Shown: in pieces, positions 1-11,659 of the stretch | Position numbering within the stretch: the first letter of the stretch is position 1 | Layout of the letters: each line of letters begins with the position of its first letter | Assembly: GCF_023053635.1 (NCBI RefSeq) | Contig: NC_086178.1 | Location: 30,431,226 to 30,495,225 of the forward strand | Origin: Elgaria multicarinata webbii | Taxonomy: Eukaryota; Chordata; Lepidosauria; Squamata; Anguidae | DNA: 64,000 nucleotides | Direction: 5' to 3' | Position numbers and translations under genes: made by a program | Notes under the pieces: generated by a model | Seen by the model: the letters and a program-made list of their open reading frames with translations, nothing else | Told to the model about the DNA's origin: nothing | Databases searched by the model: none

Positions 1-117
1 TGCCCTACAGATGGATTGGACTACAACTTCCATCACCGCTGAGTATTGAGCATGCTGGATGGGGATGATGGAAATTGTCATGTGACACTCCCGGAGGGCT
101 CCAAGTTGGGGAAGGCC
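1..117. mobile_element. Palindromic hAT-like MITE, left end cut by window
   Basis: The sequence runs from an ACAGATG..GGACTACAACTTCCATCA half to a second half ending GGAGGGCTCCAAGTTGGGGA. It belongs to the family seen again at 2592, 21167, 22829, 29283, 29809, 31122, 47212 and 57286. The halves are imperfect inverted copies of each other and no protein is encoded. Confidence 0.6.
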
Positions 118-1434
118 AGTCTCCACCTTCTGATCTTTGCAAGATTGCTCTTTGACTCATTTGTGGCTCTGCTATTATGGAAGACTTTGCAAAATATTGA
201 CTAAAACATGAGCTGCTCTGATGTGAATGTATGCTGTGCTTTGGGCATTTCTGTTCTTCTGTTTGGGCTGTGCAGGCTTAGGCTCTGACAGTGGGAGGAA
301 TAAATAGCCATCTGTGCCAATCAATTGGATTCCCCACTGGCCAAGCATTAGACTTGACTGGTAGAATCGAAACAAAAGGTGGGGGCGGTGCGGTGGGAGA
401 GCCATTGACGGGAGATGAGATTAGTTATCTCTTCACCCAGCAAGCCTCTCATTTTAATGCAGTTAAATTCTTTGAACCTTAGCAAAGCGATGAGACTGCG
501 ATTAGGGCTTACTTTTCTACCTTCTTTGTGAGAATTGTTCCGCCCTGTCTGTGCTACAGTATCCTTGCGGTTATACATATTGCAGCCAAGCATGCCTAGA
601 CCTGCTTGTTCCTTGAAACAGTTCAGTGGACGAATGGTCCAGTGCCCATAAGCTGGTCCACTTTGTACCTTTACATAAAATATACTGGTTAGTGTTTGTT
701 GCCATATTGGTCTCGGTCTCTTAGAGAGTTAAAATAGGTTAAAAAAAATTGGTCTCGGTCAGTGTCAGGATGTACAACTCACCTTGCAAAGTTTTACACT
801 GGGGTACAGAACCACAGACCAGGGGGGTGTCAAATCCAGTCTTCCCGGGGGCCCAGTCCAGTCCTTTCGGGTTTCCCAGGTGGCCCTTCATCTTTCCCCT
901 AATCACCGATCATTTGGTGGTGTCCTGGCTTTTCTGGCAGTCCGCCCCCCTCCCCGCAAATCTAAAAGACTGAAATACCTCTCCTAAGGCTGAGTCCTAG
1001 CAGTAAGCACTTTAAGCTAAAATATGCTGTTTTGGGAATGTTTGTCTCCCTCCACCGCTGGAATGCAGCCCCTAAATTCTGGTAGGTGGAATTCGTCCCT
1101 CAGGTTGAAAGAAGTTCTGCACCCAAACCAAGGCTGCTGCAAGAAAAGATTCACTTGATGTCAGTCGAAGCCTTAAAATATGTAGTATTATCTCATCTAC
1201 TACTTGCAGGTAATTCCACCTATTCTTACTATATCTACTAATAAGCATACTCCACCTATGGTGACTTAATGTTTCTGTAAGCTGGGCAGTAGTGGTTGCC
1301 CAAAGTCTGTAGCTGACTCCCAATGATCCTTCCAACTATCTGTGTTTTGGAATAGTCAAACTCTGGCAAGTAGTTCACTTGCATTCCTACCAGAAATTCC
1401 TAGCAGAAAGTGTTCTATGCCGATATTTTACATT
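118..1434. other. No gene recognised; unassigned non-coding sequence
   Basis: Open frames are short and overlap on both strands without family resemblance. A pyrimidine-rich, CCC-rich stretch lies around 835-960. No clear transposon end was seen. Confidence 0.5.
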
Positions 1435-1618
1435 GGGCCTGTTCAGACAACATGCTAAGCCATGGTTAGGCAGCTAATCCTTTTGCAGCAAATGGTTAAT
1501 GAATGTGTTTAAACTGTGGTTATGTAGCCGCCATGATTAGGAATGGTTCATACGACACGCTAAGCCATAACATTTAGCTCAGAATGCTTAACCATTGTGG
1601 CTTAGTGTGTACTTCGTC
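1435..1618. mobile_element. MITE with GGGCCTGTTCAGA-type terminal repeat
   Basis: It starts GGGCCTGTTCAGACAACATG and is full of GGTTA/TAACC words in opposite orientations, as in the elements at 45584-45768 and 58986-59242. The right terminal repeat is decayed. It is probably a non-autonomous DNA transposon. Confidence 0.55.
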
Positions 1619-1690
1619 ATCAAAATAAGTTTAGCTTCTAAGTTGCACCCTGACAGAGTGAAACAGACACATGAATACATGTGAGTTAGA

Positions 1691-1770
1691 GTGCAATCCT
1701 ATCTTTAGAGAGAAAGCCCCATTAATTTAATAGGATCTACATCTGAGTTGACATGTGTGTAAGATTGCAC
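1691..1770. mobile_element. Short palindromic MITE (GTGCAATCCT ends)
   Basis: The ends GTGCAATCCT and AGATTGCAC are inverted copies around an 80-bp body. It resembles the better-preserved copy at 34132-34216. Confidence 0.55.
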
Positions 1771-1952
1771 TGTTAAGACATTATCTTTTTCCACCCTCCT
1801 CTTAACACCTACTGTCTCTGCTTCACTTTGGGAACCCAGTATTATGTATTAATCATCATTAATGAACTTTTTTTTTTAACCTTTTAATCCCACCATTTCT
1901 CCAAGGAGCACAGGTCAGCATACATAATTCCCCCCTCTTTTTCTTTTTTTTA

Positions 1953-2098
1953 GATCCTCACAAAAATCCTGTGAGATAGGTTAGGCTGAGAGATAATGCC
2001 TGGCTCAAGATCACTCCGTGAGTTTCATGGCTGAGCTGTGATTTGAACCAAGATCTCCAAATACAGCATTGTCCACTTCATCACATGAGCTTTCCATA
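1953..2098 (-). repeat. MIR-type SINE fragment
   Basis: The phrases ATCCTCACAAAAATCCTGTGAG, GCTCAAGATCACTC and GATTTGAACCAAGATCTCC are the reverse complement of the MIR/CORE-SINE body. The fragment is old and diverged. Confidence 0.65.
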
Positions 2099-2591
2099 GT
2101 TGTGGCAGCAAAGACTGAGCCACAACAGGAATATAAGGGATTGATTTGCTGTTGGAGCCAGGAACTCAGATTAAACAGCAGAGGTGTGGCTGTTCTGCAG
2201 CCATGTCAATCTCTGCACACAGCTTTCTGACTTCCTTCTGTGTAAAAAGATGGCAATAAATGTGGCGGAGAATCATGTACAGAGTGTGACCTGGCGGCAG
2301 CCAGTCTTAGGTTTAATTTCACAAGTCAGGCCAGCATCCACACATGCAGTTTGGCTTCTAGACAACGGTGTAGTTAGTCACTTGCTGGGGACAATGCTTC
2401 TCGCGTAACTCTTGAATGAAGGATTATTTTACACTATTTCATAAAAGCTGCTACATAGTAATTGAACGGAAATATCAATTGGAATTTGTGTACAGAAAAT
2501 AACTCTGTTTATATAATAATGCAATCTAAGTTTTCTTAGATTGCTCCTCCCCCTTTTTAGCACATCTTAGGCTGAGATAAACAACCTCGTT

Positions 2592-2706
2592 TCCTCCAGA
2601 TGCTTTGGACTACAATTCCAATCAACCTCAGCCAGCATGGGCAATTGTCAGGGATTATAGGAATTGTAGTCCAAAAATCTGGAGGCACAACGTTGCCTAC
2701 TTCTGG
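2592..2706. mobile_element. Palindromic hAT-like MITE
   Basis: The halves CAGATGCTTTGGACTACAAT and ATTGTAGTCCAAAAATCTGG are inverted copies about 70 bp apart. A GGT/GAT simple repeat follows at 2727-2765. Confidence 0.65.
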
Positions 2707-2726
2707 CCTAAAAAGTGCTATATTGG

Positions 2727-2765
2727 TGGTGGTGGTGATGATGATGATAATGATAATGATAATGG
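2727..2765. repeat. Simple repeat (GGT)n(GAT)n/(AATGAT)n
   Basis: Triplet-based low-complexity run just after the MITE. It creates an artificial Asp- and Asn-rich frame that is not a gene. Confidence 0.9.
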
Positions 2766-2934
2766 AAACAAACTTAGACTACCTTTCATCTGGGGAGCAT
2801 TGTTTTCTGTGAACAAAAGTTCTTATGAGTGAGACATGTATATTGTACACTTCACATAAATTCCAATAACTTTTACAATGTGGAAAGGATCCTTAGGCCT
2901 CCTTTATTTTAAATAGCATTAATATTTTATATTT

Positions 2935-3030
2935 TGTTGTATTATTGATGCATCTTTGTGTTACTTGTAAGCAGCCTCAGAAGGGGTTGCATCCTGAGAG
3001 GGGGGGAATAAAAATAATTGTGCTTGTTTA
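2935..3030 (+). repeat. LINE 3' terminus, L2-like
   Basis: AAGCAGCCTCAGAAGG followed by GGGGGAATAAAAATAAT resembles the 'accgcc..gaggcggggaataaaaata' type LINE end. It is a short decayed tail only. Confidence 0.4.
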
Positions 3031-3174
3031 TTACATCTGGTGAGATCTCCTGCTCTTCTCCAGAGTCGGGAAAGAGCAAGGGCTCTCCTGGACATTACAC
3101 TTGGCCACTGAGGCAGGAGAAAAGTAGCTAGACTCTGAATACTAGTTGTTGGCTGAAGTTGTTCCCTCTTGGCT

Positions 3175-3262
3175 TTCTAAGACATCTGGTTGGCTACTGT
3201 GGGAAACAGAATGCTGGACTAGATGAATCTTTGATGTGATGACATAGGGCTGCTCTTGCATT
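3175..3262 (+). mobile_element. CR1 LINE 3' tail
   Basis: GGAAACAGAATGCTGGACTA, GATGAATCTTTG and GGGCTGCTCTTG match the final ~80 bp of the CR1 family seen in full at 6318-6926. It is 5'-truncated. Confidence 0.75.
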
Positions 3263-3264
3263 AT

Positions 3265-4070
3265 TGTGATGAAATGTCATGTTGATGTTAGAAGAATTCT
3301 GAGCATTTCCAAAGTTAGTGGAACAGGGATGAGTTTCAAAATTGAAGAGGAGGGTTGAGCTTTGTCCCTGGAATAGATTTATTCTGAAAGTCTTCCAATC
3401 CCAATGTGTCATTGGAGACAAGAGTCCTTTCCATACTGGGAGAAGGGAAGGGTCTTCAGTGAGCACAAATATATGCCTACCAAGCGAAACTGACATTTGT
3501 GGATGCTTCTCTGAGGGAACCATGCTTCATGCTAAAGGCAAGTCACAATGAAGAACAGTGATTTACCTCAATGTGTCCTAGAAAACAATCATTCTCTTTT
3601 TGTATGTACTGTGAGATTCCTCTTTCTTTACAATGTTGGGGTCACTGGTATTCTGTTACAGACATCTTATCCCATCTCTTAGATGGCAAAAGCTAATTAG
3701 ATTAGCTAAGATTCTTTCAGTATTTAATTGCAGGATTCTGTAAAGACACTGCAGTCTTATGGTTGCACAAATCTGGTTGATTTAATCTTGATCCTTTGAC
3801 TAGAAAGTTCTTGGTAAATTGGAGTGAAGAGAAATATTTAATTTCCACTGGGGCAGCCATGCTAACTCTGTTGTAGCAAATAAAGGATTATTTTTGCATT
3901 GTGTCATTAATGTCATTATTTTAGTACTTGGATAAAATAGAGGTAGGGCTATTCAGCACTGAGAAGCTGCTTTTAAGATCAGTTGAGTACCAAATTTGTG
4001 TATGTGTTTACCATTTCCAGGTAGAATTTTTATATAGATTAAAGACAATGGTTTGGATTTAGATTTACCC
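3265..4070. other. No gene recognised; unassigned sequence
   Basis: AT-rich with no clear repeat ends. The 109-residue minus-strand frame at 3194-3523 begins inside the CR1 tail and has no family features. Confidence 0.5.
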
Positions 4071-4086
4071 ATTTTATTTTGTTTTT

Positions 4087-4449
4087 AATTTTATTTTTTT
4101 TATTAAACTTAAACATACATCAGTACCATAACAAGACAAAACATTTTTTTTTACAAATTAAAATCATAATACATAGAATTGAATAACCTTATAACATTTC
4201 TAATTTAATATTTTGACATCATCCCATAACATAAAGTGCACACCCCTACCCCGGGATCTATTCCTGTTTCCAAAATCTCATTGTTTCTTCTGGAGGTGGT
4301 TTTCCACTCCCCTTAGATAATGCATATTCTAGGAACTGATTCCAAATTCCCTCAAAATCATTCATTTTTGTTATCCCTCTTCTTACTTTTACATTACATG
4401 TCAGTTTATCATTTACCCATTTTATTAAGAGTAGAGCTATTGAAGTCAA
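4087..4449 (-). mobile_element. L1-like LINE 3' end (ORF2 C-terminus and 3' UTR)
   Basis: On the minus strand the residues FEGIWNQFLEYA and PPPEETMRFWKQE resemble the last part of squamate L1 ORF2. They are followed by a 3' UTR and an A-rich tail, seen as T runs at 4087-4160. It is 5'-truncated. Confidence 0.6.
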
Positions 4450-4628
4450 CGGCTTAGGCTTGACCGAATAAAATCAGTGGTACTTAGTCATGACTAATTT
4501 ACATCCAGATCCAATCCAGGAATACATGTTCCTCAACTGCATTCAGTAAAAGTGAGCGGATGAGCAATTTTAACACAGATTTTCATTGATTTTTAACACA
4601 GGTTTTCACTGATTGTTTTTTAATCTAT

Positions 4629-4629
<1 letters not shown>

Positions 4630-4715
<86 letters not shown>
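4630..4715. repeat. Compound microsatellite (CT)n(CA)n
   Basis: About 23 CT units pass directly into about 19 CA units. Confidence 0.97.
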
Positions 4716-4719
<4 letters not shown>

Positions 4720-6120
4720 CTGAAGGGCTTGTCTACAGGAACTTATCATAGGATAACAAACTCTGAATGTGACTTCCACATCTGACTCATTTACATGTTG
4801 TATTCAAAGTCTTAATTAGGACTTGAAATTGGTTGATAATCAGCAAATTCTGGCAAGATCACCGTTCTGGCATCACATATTGTGACTTTGATGAATAGCA
4901 TTCATATTACTGTAGGAAGAAGTGATGACTTGTGAATGACCTACAATGATCCACAAGGGATTATGCATAAAATCTGCTTAAAGGTTTTTTTTGTCTCAGG
5001 GTAACATCATTGAGACTTCAAGCTGTAAGTCATGTTTGCATAAAGCAAGTCCCAAATATTACAGAACTGGAAGAAGAGGATTTTATAGCACCAGAAGATG
5101 AGACTTTATTCTTTGAAGGCACATTCTCTCCAGCCTCTAGGTAATGCTACATGGTTTGGCTAATACTGATGGCTTTTACCCATTGCATTACCTAAAATTG
5201 ATCCTCACTATTGCAGTTACGAAAACTCCTGTGTTTCTCGTTACTTCTATTCTCTTCCTAACAAGGAACCTGTTTGATATGGGTAACTGCTGGATGCTAT
5301 TTTTTTTTTTAAAAAAATGGAGAATCTGCTGCTGTATGTTCCTTTGTCCCAGCATCTCTAGATGCATTAGGAGATCCAAATCCAAGTAAATCTGCAACCT
5401 CTTTTTACACTCCATCTTAAAGGCTGTGATGAATGCAAACTTTATATGGCTTTAACACTAAGACAGCTTTTTCTTCCCCCATCCCACCCCTGAAACAGAC
5501 TATAGTTCATGAAAATGTGTGCCAGAATAAACGTGTTAACCTTTAAGATGACACAAGGTCCTTTGTTGTTTTTGCTGCAATAAGAATAACCCACCTACCC
5601 TCTGGAAATGGATCCAGCCCAGTGAAGAGTTCTGGAGGACTTGAAAGTTTGCTCACTGTCTAGTTTCTTTGTTCTTCTTCTGTTGTTGTTGTTGGGTTTT
5701 TTTGTTTTTGTTTTTATCTATCAGGGAACCTTGGGTTTGATCTAAGGATGGAGAATAGTTTGGATAACATTTGGAATTCATGTTTTTTAAAAATGGGGTA
5801 TCAACCATTATTCTTGTTTCTCCTTTCCAAGAGTCCTAGGCACAGTCCTAGGTACAACCTGAAACCATTGGGACCTAATTTGAATGTCTGCTACTTCATG
5901 CGACAGTCAATCTTAGACTGTAACTAAATGCAGACTCTATGTAAGTAAATACAGCCAGCTTTTTTTCCTTCCCCCTGGCTTTGTTTACCATCTAGCCTGA
6001 TGAAGAATTCTGAAGAACTCCAAACTTTGCATACTATTTTGTGATGCTTTAGTTGGCCTAATACAGATCCTTTATTTTTTTTATTATGGCCAAACATTTG
6101 GTTTCTTTATTACTATCTTA
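4716..6120. other. No gene recognised; unassigned sequence
   Basis: The frames present are short and lack family motifs. T-rich runs occur near 5300 and 5690-5715. No transposon was recognised. Confidence 0.5.
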
Positions 6121-6128
6121 TTTTAGTT

Positions 6129-7049
6129 CAGAGATGGGGAACTTCTTTCAGCCAAAGGTCTGAATGCAATTTCAGAGAATCTCCTGGGTGTCATATTCTA
6201 GTATTAGGAAGGCAAAAGTATGGGGGCAAAAATACAGAAAAATACCACCATATTTTAACTTAAAACTTTTATCGCCAGTAACTAAGACTTAGGAGACACA
6301 TTTCAAGCTTTTAAAATGGGGAAGAACTGCACAGAAGTTGGGAAACCACCAACAATGCAGAAAAGGACAGCGAAAATGATCAAGGGGCTGCAGCATCTCC
6401 CCTGTGATGGAAGGTTACAACAGCTGGGATTGTTTAGCTTGGAAAAAAGGAGGGTTAGGGGGGAGACATGATAGAAGTGTACAAAATTATGCATGGTGTG
6501 GAGAATGTGGATAGGGAGACATTTTTCTTCCTCCCCCATAATGCTATACTCCATGGTCATCCCATGATGCTGATTGGTGGGACATTCAGGACAGATAAAA
6601 GGAAGGACTTCTTCACACAGCACATAGTTAAGCTATGGAATTCACTATCACAGGATGTAGTGATGGCCACCAATTTGGATGGCTTTAAAAAAGGGCTGGA
6701 TAAATTCCTGGGGAGAAGGCTATCAATGGCTGCTAGTCCTGATGGCTATGTGGTACCTCCAGTATCAGAGGCAGTAAGCCTGTATTAATTAGTTACTAGG
6801 GAACATGGGTGGGAGTCCTGCTTATGATTCCCTGGTCGACAGCCGGTTGGCCAACTGTGTGAACAGAATGCTGGACTGGATGGACCCTTGGTCTGATGCA
6901 GCATCAGGGCACTTCTTATGTTCTTAATGATTGGTGGTTTGGAGGGAGAGTAGTATCAGGGGAAAGTGTGATGGGCATCTGGGGAACCCTGGAGACACAA
7001 ATTGGGACCCCAAGGGAGCTGGATTTGGTCCCAAGGTTCCTCACCCCTG
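6129..7049. mobile_element. hAT-like element split by a CR1 LINE
   Basis: The left end CAGAGATGGGGAACTT and the right end AAGGTTCCTCACCCCTG are inverted copies. The 8-bp direct repeat TTTTAGTT lies at 6121-6128 and 7052-7059, with a 2-nt offset on the right. An 8-bp target duplication is the hAT hallmark. The middle, 6318-6926, is a later CR1 insertion. Confidence 0.7.
6318..6926 (+). mobile_element. CR1 LINE 3' portion (ORF2 C-terminus and 3' UTR)
   Basis: Translation gives LGLFSLEKRRVRG, then MIEVYKIMHGVENVD and RTDKRKDFFTQHIVKLWNSL in an adjacent frame. These are characteristic of the C-terminus of CR1 ORF2, the replicase encoding endonuclease and reverse transcriptase. The 3' UTR follows, with GCTGGACTGGATGGACCCTT and a TTCTTATGTTCTTA end. 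The endonuclease and polymerase core are absent, so it is a dead 5'-truncated copy. It is the best reference copy in the window for this family. Confidence 0.92.
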
Positions 7050-7151
7050 GTTTTTAGTTGGCCCTAATAAAAGTATGACCATACTATGGGTTTTGGAACC
7101 TTTCACTGGCCCTTGAGCAAGAAATACTTTTTTGGGGGTATGGGGTTAACG

Positions 7152-7453
7152 CAGGGATGGGCAACTTCAGGAGGTCTTAGGTTTATTTTTGCCTGCTACC
7201 ACTGCCACCCTGTGGAATTCCAGTAGGCACTGGTAAGGGAAAAAAGCCAAAACCCTGGCGATTTACTGTCAATTTTCAGCTTCATACAGCTACAGAATGC
7301 TACGATGGCCAAGCTAAATTTGTCCACTGTAGCATTCCATAGCAGTTTGCTGCCTATTTTTGGCTGCAGAACTGCATTTCCCCCCCTTCATCTGCTGTGA
7401 ATTTCGGCAGCATCGCAGTGGACTGTGGGGGACGCTTGCATTGCCCACTCCTG
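7152..7453. mobile_element. hAT-like MITE
   Basis: The ends CAGGGATGGGCAACTT and TTGCCCACTCCTG are inverted. Flanks GGTTAACG and GTTCAATG agree at five of eight positions, which fits a decayed 8-bp duplication. No coding capacity. Confidence 0.55.
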
Positions 7454-7628
7454 GTTCAATGTTTCTAGGGGAATTTGCACGTAAGTATCAAATATATTTA
7501 TCTTGATATATCAACACGAGGAGCCCATGCCAAGTTCCAAAAAGCTAAATTGGCTGAGATGACACAGGAAGAGAAAATCCTGTTGTCCCACTTTAGAGCT
7601 CAGATTTCCTGAATAACAAGCAACATTA

Positions 7629-7629
7629 T

Positions 7630-7660
<31 letters not shown>

Positions 7661-7745
7661 GCATTTCTATACTGCCCAATAGCCGAAGCTCTCTGGGCGG
7701 TTCACAAAAATAAAATGAAAACAATGCTGGTGAAAATAAATTGCT
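7629..7745 (-). repeat. LINE 3' terminus with (ATTT)n tail
   Basis: A (TTTA)n run is followed by ATACTGCCCAATAGCCGAAG and CTCTCTGGGCGGTTCAC. The same end recurs at 15262, 38443, 36740 and 62705. It is a short 3' fragment of one LINE or LINE-tailed SINE family. On the minus strand the A-rich tail comes last, as expected. Confidence 0.75.
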
Positions 7746-7754
7746 TTTTCATAT

Positions 7755-9325
7755 TGCCCATTTATTTACTTTTATAAACAATCAATTAATTAGAATGGTT
7801 GCTTACCGTTCTGTGTTTCAAGGAACCAATGCAAAGTCTCTTATTTTGCGTATTTTTTGTAGTCAATTTATTATTCTGAGATCTGATGCGAACAGTACAT
7901 CATTATGTCAATTAGGGCTGCCAACCAATTAAAAAGCTTTAGCTGATTAACCACTTGATAAGTAAATGAGTCAAGTACATTTAAATAGCTTGCATATTGT
8001 CAGAACCTGGGTATTGGTGCCTTTTCTGAAAGATGGCGGACCAAGGGCATCGTTTCTTATAATTGTAGGACCTTAGAATGTTTTTTTTTTTTAAAGGCCA
8101 TCTTTCCTTAAAAGGACCTTATTAATTTTCTTTTTCATCAGTTCAGGAATTTTAAACCTCGAAGTATTGCAGTAACACATCAGGACCAATATTTTTTGGT
8201 ATTTTGTTCCAGTGAGCAATGGGATTGCAGCCTAAGAGCATCATCAGATAGGGTGGAAAAGTGTGCTTCCCTACCGTCGCTTTGACCTCCTGCTGCTGTC
8301 CCACAATAGCGACGAACAGTTCCTCTTTCTTTACACAGGGAAGAAAGAGGAAGCAGCAACAACCACATGTTCTTATCATGCTGCTTTTCTTGCACACAGC
8401 AGGAAATGGCATTAAGTTTCACTTCCATAAAAAAAAAAAAAAACGGATTTACTGGGTCTTAATTTGATGTGGAAAAAAGACCAGGAAGAGCAGGAGATGC
8501 TCTGGAGGTAGACAGCATTGTCAAAAGGACCCACAAAAAGCCGTGAGTGGCCAGTAATGAGTGTGTGATAAAATACTCATCTGATGACGCTCTTAAACAC
8601 TCATGTAAACACTAATTGAGGGGCCTAGCCCATGCCTTCCACATTAAGGCTACCATCATGTGCACACCTACTTGAGAGAATGCCCTGCAGAACACAATGG
8701 GTCTTATTTCTTAGTAAACATGGAAAGGATTGCACTATAAATCTCTGGCCTACACTGTTACAACACTAGTTTGGAGCCAGTTTGGTTCTAGAATTGCAGG
8801 CAATCTTTCACTGTAAAGTGGGCTAAAAGGTGAAGATTCAGCAGACACAAATATGGTAATTTTGTTAGGTAAGGCTGCATGTCTATGAGCTATCACCCCC
8901 TTAAAAAAAATTTGTAGAAATTAAAGATTGGGTTGGACATTGCATCCTAAAAAAATTACCTACTTCCAACCAACTTTAAAAGGGTTATGTATTCCTTCCT
9001 CAAGCCATTTCTGACTTGGTTAGAAAGTTCTTTGATACCGGCCCTGGCAAAGCTTTCAGAAGCTGTTAGCTCCCTTAATGGGTGCTGTTTAAAATATGAT
9101 TTTCATGTGCATATTGTAAGTGGAATCGCTCTTTAGATAGCTTCCTTTTGTGTCTGATCATGAGCAAGTTTACAGAGAGATCATTATGCTGCAATCAGCA
9201 GTAGTTTCCTCTAAATTAGACATTATGGGTGCTTCCAGATGGGAGGTTCATAGCATTACTAATTAGAAGGTGCTGTGCAGCTATTCTGACTTTAAAAAAA
9301 TTCAGCAGTAAGAAAAAGGATGCAA
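7755..9325. other. No gene recognised; unassigned sequence
   Basis: Only short open frames occur, plus a poly-A run at 8429-8443. A weak piece of the GCAATCC-type MITE may lie near 8690-8742. Nothing else recognisable. Confidence 0.5.
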
Positions 9326-9329
9326 AACT

Positions 9330-10373
9330 ATGGTGCGACCACACATAGAATACTCTGTACAATTCTAGTCACCACAAATAAAACATGATATTCTAGAGCT
9401 GGAAAAAGTTCAACTGAAATGACCAGTGGCTGGAGCATCTGCCTTATAGGGAAGGTTACAACAGCTCGGATTGTTTAGCTTGGAGAAAAGGAGGGTAAAG
9501 GGAGCCCTGATAGAGATGTACAAAATTGTGCATGTTGTGGAGAATGTGGATAGAGAGGCATTTTTCTCCCTCTCCCATAATACTAGAACCCAGGGTCATC
9601 CCATGAAGCTGATTGGTGGGAGATTCATCATCATCATCATCATCATCATCATATATTTTTAACCCGCCTCTCCATCCTGATTGAGGCGGGGAACAACAAC
9701 AAGTATAAATACATAAAATATTAATCAAAACACAATATTTAAAACTTACTAAAAACATCCTAAAATTCCACTGGATAGGCCTGCCAGAAGAGATCAGTCT
9801 TTATAGCTTTCTTAAATGATTAAAGACTGTTAAGTTAACGAATCTCCTCCAGCAGGCCATTCCACAGTCTGGGAGCGGCAGAGGAAAAGGTCCTCTGGGT
9901 AATACCTGTCAGCCTAGTTTTGGCTGGCTGAAGGAAGTTCTTCCCAGAGGACCTGAGTGTGCGGGGCGGATTGTACGGGAGAAAGTGATCCCGCAAGTAG
10001 CCTGGACCCAAACCATGTAGGGCTTATAAGGTGATAACCAACACTTTATACTTCGCCTGGAAACTAATCGGCAGCCAGTGAAGAGATTTTAAAAGTGGTG
10101 TAATGTGGTCACCCCTAGGTGACTGGCTGCCGTATTTTGAACTCGTTGAAGTTTCCGGACTAGGCACACAGGTAGCCCTATGTAGAGCACATTGCAGAAG
10201 TCGAGCCTATCAGAGGCAGTCTCTTTATGCACACCAGTTGTTGGGGAGCATGAGTGGGAGGGTGCTATTGCACTCATGTCCTGGTTGTGGGTTTCTCAAG
10301 GGCAAGTGGTGAACAGAATGCTGGACTAGATGGATCTGTGGTCTGATCCAGCATGGCTCTTCTTACGTTCTTA
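9330..10373 (+). mobile_element. CR1 LINE 3' portion, interrupted by an L2-like LINE
   Basis: The left part encodes LFSLEKRRVKGALIEMYKIV, the CR1 ORF2 C-terminal signature, and stops at 9626. The CR1 3' UTR resumes at about 10208 (ATCAGAGGCAG) and ends with GATCCAGCATGGCTCTTC near 10373. Against the copy at 6318-6926, roughly 170 bp of CR1 are missing at the junction. The insertion therefore came with a deletion. Confidence 0.85.
9627..10207 (-). mobile_element. L2-like LINE 3' portion inserted in CR1
   Basis: On the minus strand the residues RLDFCNVLYIGLP, KLQRVQNTAAS, LLKSLHWLPI and NPPRTLRSS follow in order. This is the conserved C-terminal tract of L2/CR1-clade reverse transcriptases. 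The 3' end has the CCCGCCTC..GAGGCGGG stem and a (GAT)n tail, read as (ATC)n at 9627-9652. It is truncated at its 5' end and broken in frame. Confidence 0.85.
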
Positions 10374-10470
10374 TTAACCTTGGTGTTGATTTATTTTTCT
10401 GAATTGCCCTGGGTACTTGTTTTAGAAATTCTAGTCACACCTTTGTCTGTCTTGAAATCTGCATGATGGA

Positions 10471-10612
10471 GAAGGGAGGTAGCTCAGTGGTGGAGCACAT
10501 GCACCAATTTCTTCAGGGCAGGGTTAGGAAACACTCCTGTTTGAGACCCTGGAAAGCTGCTGCTGGTCATCATAGACAATGCAGAGCTAGATGGACCAGT
10601 GGTTTGATTGAG
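10471..10612 (+). repeat. tRNA-Ala-derived SINE, partial
   Basis: GGTAGCTCAGTGGTGGAGCA is an A-box-like tRNA head, followed by GAGACCCTGGAAAGCTGCTG and AGCTAGATGGACCAGTGGTT. The B-box region is missing or decayed. Better copies are at 47080 and 48372. Confidence 0.75.
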
Positions 10613-10619
10613 AAGTCCT

Positions 10620-11655
10620 GGACCAGCCGCATTTTGAAGGAACATGGTAGATACTTAAATCCCCTCGATGCATTTCTCTGAAATCTTGACTTTTAAAATA
10701 TCACCCCAAAGAGGCCCCATTTACAATGAGTTGGATTTAAGGCATCGTTTGAAGGACTAAAGAGTCTTCAGAAATGAGTTGAATAAAATGTGAACAAAGG
10801 AAGCCTTGTGGAGAGAAATCTAATGATCAGCTTCTTAATGAGTTATATGTTAGTCTGTGAAAATAATAGTTACAATTGCTTGCATTGTAAGAGGCTGTTG
10901 CCACAGCACAATAGACAAATGGTAGAAACTGCAACTAGCTCTGAAGGGCTAATTGTTTTTTAAGAACGTTTTTAGCTGGCTCAGGGTTGGCATCAGTAAT
11001 TGCAGCCTCTTATAGGTCTTTCTCTTTATTGGCCTTGTTTATGTCTTTGCTTATTATGCATTTTCATCTGAGCTATTGTAATTAACTAGCAAAATGCTCA
11101 TTCCTGTAGTGTGTATGGAGGGAGAGTGTATGCATTTCACTGTGTACTATGATATTGAGACATTCAGTCTCACTTCCTCAGGAAACCGGAACCTCTACAA
11201 AATATCCCCCTTTAAGACTCCATTTCCAGTCTTGTCCACTTCTGGTCTGTTCCAAAGAACCCTAGGTCAGTTGAGTTCCATATATTAGTCCAGACTGTTT
11301 CATCTTCAGTGAGCCTGATTATCCTTCTTCCCTCTTTCTCCCCAGGGTTTTCAAACTCCTTTGTATCTTTGCCTTTTTATCCTGTTAGTGAGGGCTCCAA
11401 TACAGGTGTGCACATCTCCCTTCATCACCTAAGTGATTATGTGCTGTATGGGGCTCAAGGAGACCTCACATGGCATCATCGGCCTTCAGTCTCCTTGGAG
11501 ACATGTTCCTGAGACTCTCACTATCTACTCCTGTGTCTATCAAAGAATATATCCTATAACTGTGTCAGTTCCAGATGCTTCATTTAAAAAAGGACATTTT
11601 CAAACTGGGATTTGTCTAGTACCACCAGAGTGGAAACCAAGAGCCAATTTATGTC
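10620..11655. other. No gene recognised; unassigned sequence
   Basis: AT-rich sequence with short open frames and no recognised repeat. Confidence 0.5.
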
Positions 11656-11659
11656 TATG

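Noticed and set aside
4630-4715. CRISPR-like regular repeat
   Set aside because: It is a plain dinucleotide microsatellite. No spaced repeat array exists in the window.
9456-9758. Poly-Asp protein on the minus strand
   Set aside because: The Asp run is the (GAT)n tail of a LINE read as codons.
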